From Hemicordylus capensis (taxonomy: Eukaryota > Chordata > Lepidosauria > Squamata > Cordylidae): a stretch of 64,000 bases of DNA. The translations under genes were made by a program, and so were the position numbers. Below the pieces are notes generated by a model, which did no database searches, was not told the DNA's origin, and was given only the letters and a program-made list of their open reading frames with translations. Shown here one piece after another: positions 59,701 to 64,000 of this stretch. The stretch spans positions 146,006,857 to 146,070,856 of the forward strand of contig NC_069657.1 in NCBI RefSeq assembly GCF_027244095.1, read 5' to 3'. Each line of letters starts with the position of its first letter. Position 1 is the stretch's first letter.

Positions 59701-62700
59701 GGGGTTTGCTCAATTCCCATCCCTCTCGTCTCAATATCCCAAGGATAGCTTTCCCCTGTCCATTTTGGAAGACACTCAAGAGAATTTTAAATTAAGAGCT
59801 GAAAGAAATGCAAATTTTTCACATTTGTAAGTGTGAAAAAGAGTTCTTTATTTGTAGATGTGTCAAAGAGTTTATTTGGTTTTTTAAAATCACATCTACA
59901 ACATGAATAATTATAAAAAATAAAATTTGGTTTGGAAGAAATATTGTTGTTGTTTCTTGTTTTGTTATGAAGATCTTCACCTTATTTTGCAGACGGGATG
60001 GGGCTGTAATTCAGTGGTAAAGCACATGCTTTGTATACAGAAGGTCCCAATTTCACTCCCTGGGGGCATCTCCAGGAGCTTTTTCAGATAGCAACTTCAC
60101 TGTGACTTTACTTTGGGAGGGTGTTTGTGTGTTCACATATTGGCCAGATTTACCTTGAAGTCCATGCAATATTTCAGAGAGGACTTCACACACGATTTGG
60201 GTCGTCCCCCCCTCCACATCTCTCTAAATCTCTTTGGGTCTTTCCTGATAGAACTGCTAGATGCCTTCAAGGAGTTTGACACTGATCAGGACGGCTACAT
60301 CAGTTACAAGGACCTGGGAGAGTGCATGAGGACCATGGGCTACATGCCCACTGAGATGGAGCTTATCGAGATTTCCCAGCACATCAAAATGCGCAGTGAG
60401 TTGGGTGGCTGGTGTGATGGATGGGGGTTATGATATCCTTTCCCCACAGCACTGATGCCCAAAACAAGTCTCAAGAACTGCTACCCAGTGCTTATAACCC
60501 CCAAATGTCTGGCTTAATCCAGTCCCCATCCCAGAACTGCACAAGCTCCCATGGTTCTGATTTACAAGATGGCTGCAACCAATTAATTGATTAGATTAGG
60601 ACCAAAGGCCATTTTGGCTGGGGATGATGGGAGTTGTAGTTTGACAATATCTGGAGACCCCAGTTTGAGAACCCTTGGATTAGAATAATCAAACTCTCAA
60701 CACAGAATGATCAATTTAAAAAAAACTGATTGACTAAAAAGATGCCCTGGTAAGTCGAGCAGCAAATCCTAAATATACAGTATATTATTTGTATTGTAAG
60801 TACTTATAAAAACAGCAGATGGCAAGCACCATTTGATAGAGGCACACAATAGGGAAAGCCTTGTCTAAGATTATGTCTGCTGCAGCACACACACATACAA
60901 TCATCTAAAAGCAAAAGTCTGCTTTTGGCTTCAGAACTATTGTTTTACACATATGCAAATTCAATTAATTAATTGAGGAAACAACTGAAACTCGTATGAT
61001 TAATTAGCTAAGATGTCTTCATCCCAAGTGAAAACCCTAGTCTTAAGAGATACTTTTAAAATATTTTGCCAGTGTGTATTCATGTGCACCAGAGTACTCA
61101 TTCTTCTGGTTTCAGTCTCCTCACTAGGGTCTCTAGAAGTTAAATCTCTGAGTGGGGAAGGGATGCCTCTTGACTATCGTGCTCATAAACAAAATGTGCA
61201 TACAAAAACACTAAGCTGACATGTAGCAGAGAGCCTGTATGGTGTAGTTATTAGCATTTATTTATTTATATTACTTATTTTTACATTTTATATTCTGCTC
61301 TTTCTCCAAGGAACCCAGGAACCAGTACATGGTTATGCTTATCCACATAACAACCCTTATGAGGGGAGAGCTGGTCTTGTGGTAGCAAGCATGACTTGTC
61401 CCCATAGCTAAGCAGGGTCTGCCCTGGTTGCATCTGAATGGGAGACTTGATGTGTGAGCACTGTAAGATATTCCCCTCAGGGGATGGAGCCGCTCTGGGA
61501 AGAGCAGAAGGTTTCAAGTTCCCTCCCTGGCAGCTTCTCCAAGATAGGGCTGAGAGAGATTCCTGCCTGCAACCTTGGAGAAGCCGCTGCCAGTCTGTGA
61601 AGACATTACTGAGCAAGATAGACCAATGGTCTGACTCAGTATATGGCAGTTTCCTATGTTCCTAACCCTGTGAGGTAGATTAGGGTGGCTGAGAGATAAG
61701 TGACTGGCCCAGAGTCACCCAGTTAATTTTATGGCTGAATGCCACTTTGAACTCTGGCCACCCTGGTCATAGTCCACCACTATACCTTACTGGCATGTTG
61801 GACTAGTACCAGGGAGATCTGTGTCCAGATCTCTACTCAGCAGTGAAGCTCCCTGAGTGATTTTGGGGTCAGCTACTCTCTTTCAGCCCAGCCTATCTCT
61901 CAAGGGTTTTGTGAGGACAAAGTTGTTGGGGGAGCTATGTATGCTGCTCTGAGCAATTTGGAGGCAGGACAGGATAAAAGTATTCTGTATCGGGAATAGC
62001 CAACCTGAGGGACTCCAGCTGTTGTTGGCCTGGAACTTCCTTTATCCCCAGCTGCAGTAAATTGCAGCGAGGGATGAGTTGTTTTCTTGCAGCTGAAGGT
62101 GATGGGAGTTGTCAGCAATTTGCAAGTTCGCTCTCTGCGGCTGGTGAGATTAATTGTAACAGCTAAGAATGTTAAAATGTTGAAGAACAATTATGTTTTT
62201 CTACTATATATTTAACCCCCAAACCCAAACATTATCTTAGTATTTTAGTAATACAACCACTAAGGGTGTGGCTAAGTTGTCATCTAAATATGAAATGTCA
62301 GTGCTATTTCGCTTCCATTCCCACCATAACCACTGATGACAGCAAATGTACCATTCCGGCAGTAAATTTTATTGAATGTGTTACTCTATTTTTATAATTT
62401 TATTTTTTAATTAATTTATTTATCAAATTTATACCCCGCCCAAACTTATGTCTCTGGGCAGCTTAAAATGCAACTTAACCCCTGCTAACTTGGCAAAGAG
62501 GCACCTCTTGGAGAGTAACTGACCCTCTCTACCCCCAGCACAGTACCTCCAGTGACTGTTGCTGGTGTCTATCTTGTGTTCCTTTTTAGGTTGTGAGCCA
62601 TTTGGGGACAGGGATCCATCTTATTTATTTATTATTTCTCTGTGTAAACTGCCCTGAGTCATTTTTGAAGGGCAGTAGAGAAATCAAATAAATGAATAAA

Positions 62701-63651
62701 TAATAACTAGTCCTCCTGTAAACTTTCTGTTCTATTTCCTTACATTTCTTCTTTTTTGAAAGGACATTGTTATGATTACTTTACTAACACACCCAGCTTG
62801 AGAAGCCAGTGCAGGACAAGCTGTATCTGAGTAGATTAACAGGCAGAGAAGAGGCTTCAGCAATGTGTAATAGTGAGGTAGGATGTGAGAACAGAAATAT
62901 TTCTGGTATATCATTGAAATGTTGGAGGCTATAGACCTGGACTCAGGTCTTTCCATCACATTTCTTCCTGCCATTTTGCCCACAGTGAGAACATGATCCC
63001 CTCTCAGGGGCATAGCTACTATTGAGATTTGGGGAGGTGAATATCTGGGGGCCACCTGCTGCCTCCCTTGTTCTTGCCCCCCTGCTTTGAGTGTCCCATT
63101 TTCACAATGTTTATCTTCAGGATGTGAGCACTTCTGGCCACCTCGATGGCCATACTCAACCCCAGTTCGCACCAACCACTCATCATACAGCCTGATGATG
63201 TCACCAAGCTGGCGTAGCCGCCGCAGGTCAATGAGGCAGAGCTGCACACGTTGCAGGAGAACAGCCAGCCTCTATAAGGCAGACCTATTCTTTCTGGGAT
63301 TGGGGAGCTCTGCTTTACTAAGCTGGTGCAGCTGGTGTGTAGTTAGGGTTGAGTGTGGCCACTCAGGTGGCCAGAAGCACTGGTGTCCCAAAGGTAGGTA
63401 CGACCCACCACCACAGCCTGGCGACATGGGGTGGGGGACATCCTCAAACCTTTTCCCACAGATCCAAAATCCAAAAGGTGCATTTTACTTTGCCTCTCCT
63501 CCCATGTTTTAGAAAGCTGACTTTTTCTTCTTTCTTCATAGTGGGAGGGCGCATAGACTTTGAAGATTTTGTAGAGATGATGGGCCCAAAGCTGCGTGAG
63601 GAGACGGCTCACATGGTGGGCGTGAGGGAGCTGAAAATTGCCTTCCGTGAG
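53773..63651 (+). CDS. CABP4: Calcium-binding protein 4, exons 1-4 (3' end outside the window)
   Basis: Calmodulin-like regulator of the Cav1.4 channel at photoreceptor synapses. Exons: 53773-54006, 59563-59593, 60252-60395, 63542-63651, with GT-AG borders and closing phases, giving 173 codons of an expected 270 or so. The ATG at 53773 ([11 protein letters not shown]) is preferred because the frame upstream has no other ATG. Residues 1-65 are a polar, basic, low-complexity N-terminus rich in [19 protein letters not shown] corresponds to the human YGPLLNRVFGK segment. EF-hand 1 is [12 protein letters not shown] at residues 98-109, with D where human CABP4 has E at position 12. The second, degenerate EF-hand keeps [30 protein letters not shown] favours CABP4 over CABP1/2, and position beside CORO1B agrees. 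EF-hands 3 and 4 lie beyond 64000. Confidence 0.93.
54007..55183. other. CABP4 intron 1, left part
   Basis: AT-rich intronic DNA. No exon or named repeat was supported before the SINE at 55184. Confidence 0.5.
55184..55412 (-). repeat. Sauria-type SINE, minus strand
   Basis: The reverse complement of the family at 51470: GTGTGCTGTCGAGTCGGTAT at the tail side, then CAATTGCCATCTCCCGCGC, and GGGGATTTGAACCAACAACC (tRNA-like B box region) at the head side. Confidence 0.8.
55413..57830. other. CABP4 intron 1, middle part
   Basis: Mostly unassigned. At 56500-56585 a short SINE/LINE tail-like piece is present (AAGATTGTAAACCCCTCAGGG, then ATATATGTCACTATAGAAAT). A G-rich tract lies near 55948-55958. 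Confidence 0.4.
57830..58085. repeat. Unclassified repeat with L2-like tail
   Basis: TTTATTTATGGCCAATGGCC at the left suggests the A-rich 3' end of a retroelement in one orientation. At 57990-58080 there is an L2-like tail in the other (ATGTAAACCGCCCTGAGCC, GGAAGGGCGGTATAAAAG). The families could not be settled. Confidence 0.4.
58086..59562. other. CABP4 intron 1, right part
   Basis: AT-rich; possibly the continuation of an old retroelement on the minus strand, but no diagnostic peptide was recognised. An (AAAT)n stretch and CATC-rich repeats occur near 59380-59440. Confidence 0.35.
59995..60095 (+). repeat. tRNA-derived SINE head
   Basis: GGGGCTGTAATTCAGTGGTA resembles a tRNA A-box arm, followed by AAGCACATGCTTTGTATACA and a B-box-like segment CAATTTCACTCCC. 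The 3' body is missing. It lies in CABP4 intron 2. Confidence 0.65.
60605..60682. repeat. hAT MITE end fragment
   Basis: GATGATGGGAGTTGTAGTTT, then ATATCTGGAGACCCC and TTTGAGAACCCTTGG, match one end of the squamate hAT MITEs seen at 25363 and 31226. Confidence 0.45.
61260..61800 (-). repeat. CORE/MIR-like SINE interrupted by a 5S-headed SINE
   Basis: The outer element matches 11275-11520: its L2-like end is at 61262-61350 (TTTTATATTCTGCTCTTTCT), and it resumes at 61665 with CCTGTGAGGTAGATTAGG and GTGACTGGCCCAGAGTCACC. Between them sits the composite SINE 61356-61665. The flanks AACCCTTATGAGG and AACCCTGTGAGG look like its target duplication. Confidence 0.7.
61356..61665 (+). repeat. Composite 5S-like + tRNA-like SINE (best copy)
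   Basis: The 5S-like head contains ATAGCTAAGCAGGGTCTGCC, CTGGTTGCATCTGAATGGG and GAGACTTGATG...GAGCACTGTAAG, in the order of the 5S rRNA internal control region. The body has GAAGAGCAGAAGGTTTCAAG and GAGAGATTCCTGCCTGCAAC, ending CAGTTTCCTATGTTCCT. It is more complete than the copy at 27205. Confidence 0.8.
61801..62394. other. CABP4 intron 3, largely unassigned
   Basis: A piece at 61990-62120 resembles hAT MITE sequence (GACTCCAGCTGTTGTTGGCC and GTGATGGGAGTTGTCAGC). Nothing coding was seen. Confidence 0.35.
62395..62705 (+). repeat. SINE-like module with L2-like tail, after a LINE 3' end
   Basis: 62395-62470 is a minus-strand LINE 3' end (TATACCCCGCCCAAACTTAT, TCTCTGGGCAGCTTAAAATG). From 62477 comes the module CCCCTGCTAACTTGGCAAAG, GTGACTGTTGCTGGTGTC and TTTTTAGGTTGTGAGCC, ending TGTAAACTGCCCTGAGTC and AATAAATGAATAAATAA. 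Confidence 0.65.
62706..63541. other. CABP4 intron 3, right part, with an open-frame fragment
   Basis: On the minus strand at about 63100-63265 the frame reads [20 protein letters not shown] and [16 protein letters not shown], unusually protein-like for intron DNA. A related [10 protein letters not shown] piece recurs near 63345-63380. The family was not recognised; it may be part of an unnamed repeat. Confidence 0.35.
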
Positions 63652-64000
63652 GTATTGTGGGTGAAAATGGATGAGAGGGAACCAGGGATTTGTGATATTC
63701 CTCAAATGAAATTCTGTTCCATGATTTAATTGCACATGCCCTATTTTCACATGACTTCCAACCCTAAACTGAATTGTAAGGCACACAGAAGACTATAGAC
63801 TTAGGCTAGAGTTTGGGTGGCAACTAGCCAGAGAGTACAGCAGGCTTGGACTAGGACCAAGGCATGAATGGTCACTCCATCCCTTCACTGCCAGAGTAGC
63901 ACTATGTTACATGACAAGCATTTGGGGGCCAACAATTGTAACATGTATAGAACGTAAAGGTAATTGTTATTCAGCAGTTTACAAAACAGCGTGATTTATT
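63652..64000. other. CABP4 intron 4, start
   Basis: The GTATTG donor follows the GAG codon of exon 4. The remaining 348 bases are intronic with no recognised feature. The window ends before exon 5. Confidence 0.6.

Noticed and set aside
61380-61460. 5S rRNA gene
   Set aside because: Only the internal promoter region matches, diverged, and it is joined to a SINE body present in several copies; it is a SINE head, not a functional 5S gene.

Overview
This is vertebrate nuclear DNA and most likely comes from a squamate reptile (a lizard or snake). Genes are split into short exons with GT-AG introns and there are no operons or ribosome binding sites. The squamate reading rests on the repeats: SINEs with a Bov-B-like tail (Sauria-SINE type), CR1 and L2-type LINEs, 5S-headed SINEs, CORE/MIR-like SINEs, hAT MITEs and Helitrons. 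The species cannot be named from sequence alone.

Four host genes occur in the order known from human 11q13. RPS6KB2 (+, complete, 15 coding exons, 2296-13343, 476 codons plus stop) encodes p70 S6 kinase beta. PTPRCAP (-, 14541-15122, main exon only) lies tail to tail with it. CORO1B (-, complete coding region in 10 exons, 44978 down to 24147, 491 aa, plus a noncoding first exon ending at 47382) encodes coronin-1B. CABP4 (+, exons 1-4, from 53773) encodes the photoreceptor Ca2+-binding protein 4 and runs off the right edge. Exon boundaries were placed by hand from splice signals; codon phase closes across every junction of RPS6KB2, CORO1B and the visible part of CABP4. These are syntenic neighbours, not a joint pathway: growth signalling, leukocyte CD45 signalling, actin turnover and photoreceptor synapse function. 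GPR152, which sits between CORO1B and CABP4 in human, was not seen.

Layout: 1-2 kb, upstream intergenic, probably with the 3' end of a neighbouring gene; 2-13.3 kb RPS6KB2; 13.3-15.1 kb convergent 3' ends and PTPRCAP; 15.1-23.4 kb repeat-bearing intergenic DNA; 23.4-47.7 kb CORO1B, whose 7.7 kb intron 32225-39906 is packed with nested transposons; 47.7-53.6 kb intergenic; 53.6-64 kb CABP4 with a TATA box and CRX-like sites.

The most unusual content is a set of five short, non-autonomous Helitrons (rolling-circle transposons), recognised by TC 5' ends, a 3' hairpin and CTAG-T ends. Two are about 1 kb, very GC-rich, and carry a large internal palindrome; in one of them both 97-bp arms are identical. 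Also notable are a composite 5S+tRNA-like SINE family, a GC-AG intron in the kinase domain of RPS6KB2, a hAT MITE with a perfect 8-bp target duplication, and a CR1 insertion that looks 5'-inverted.
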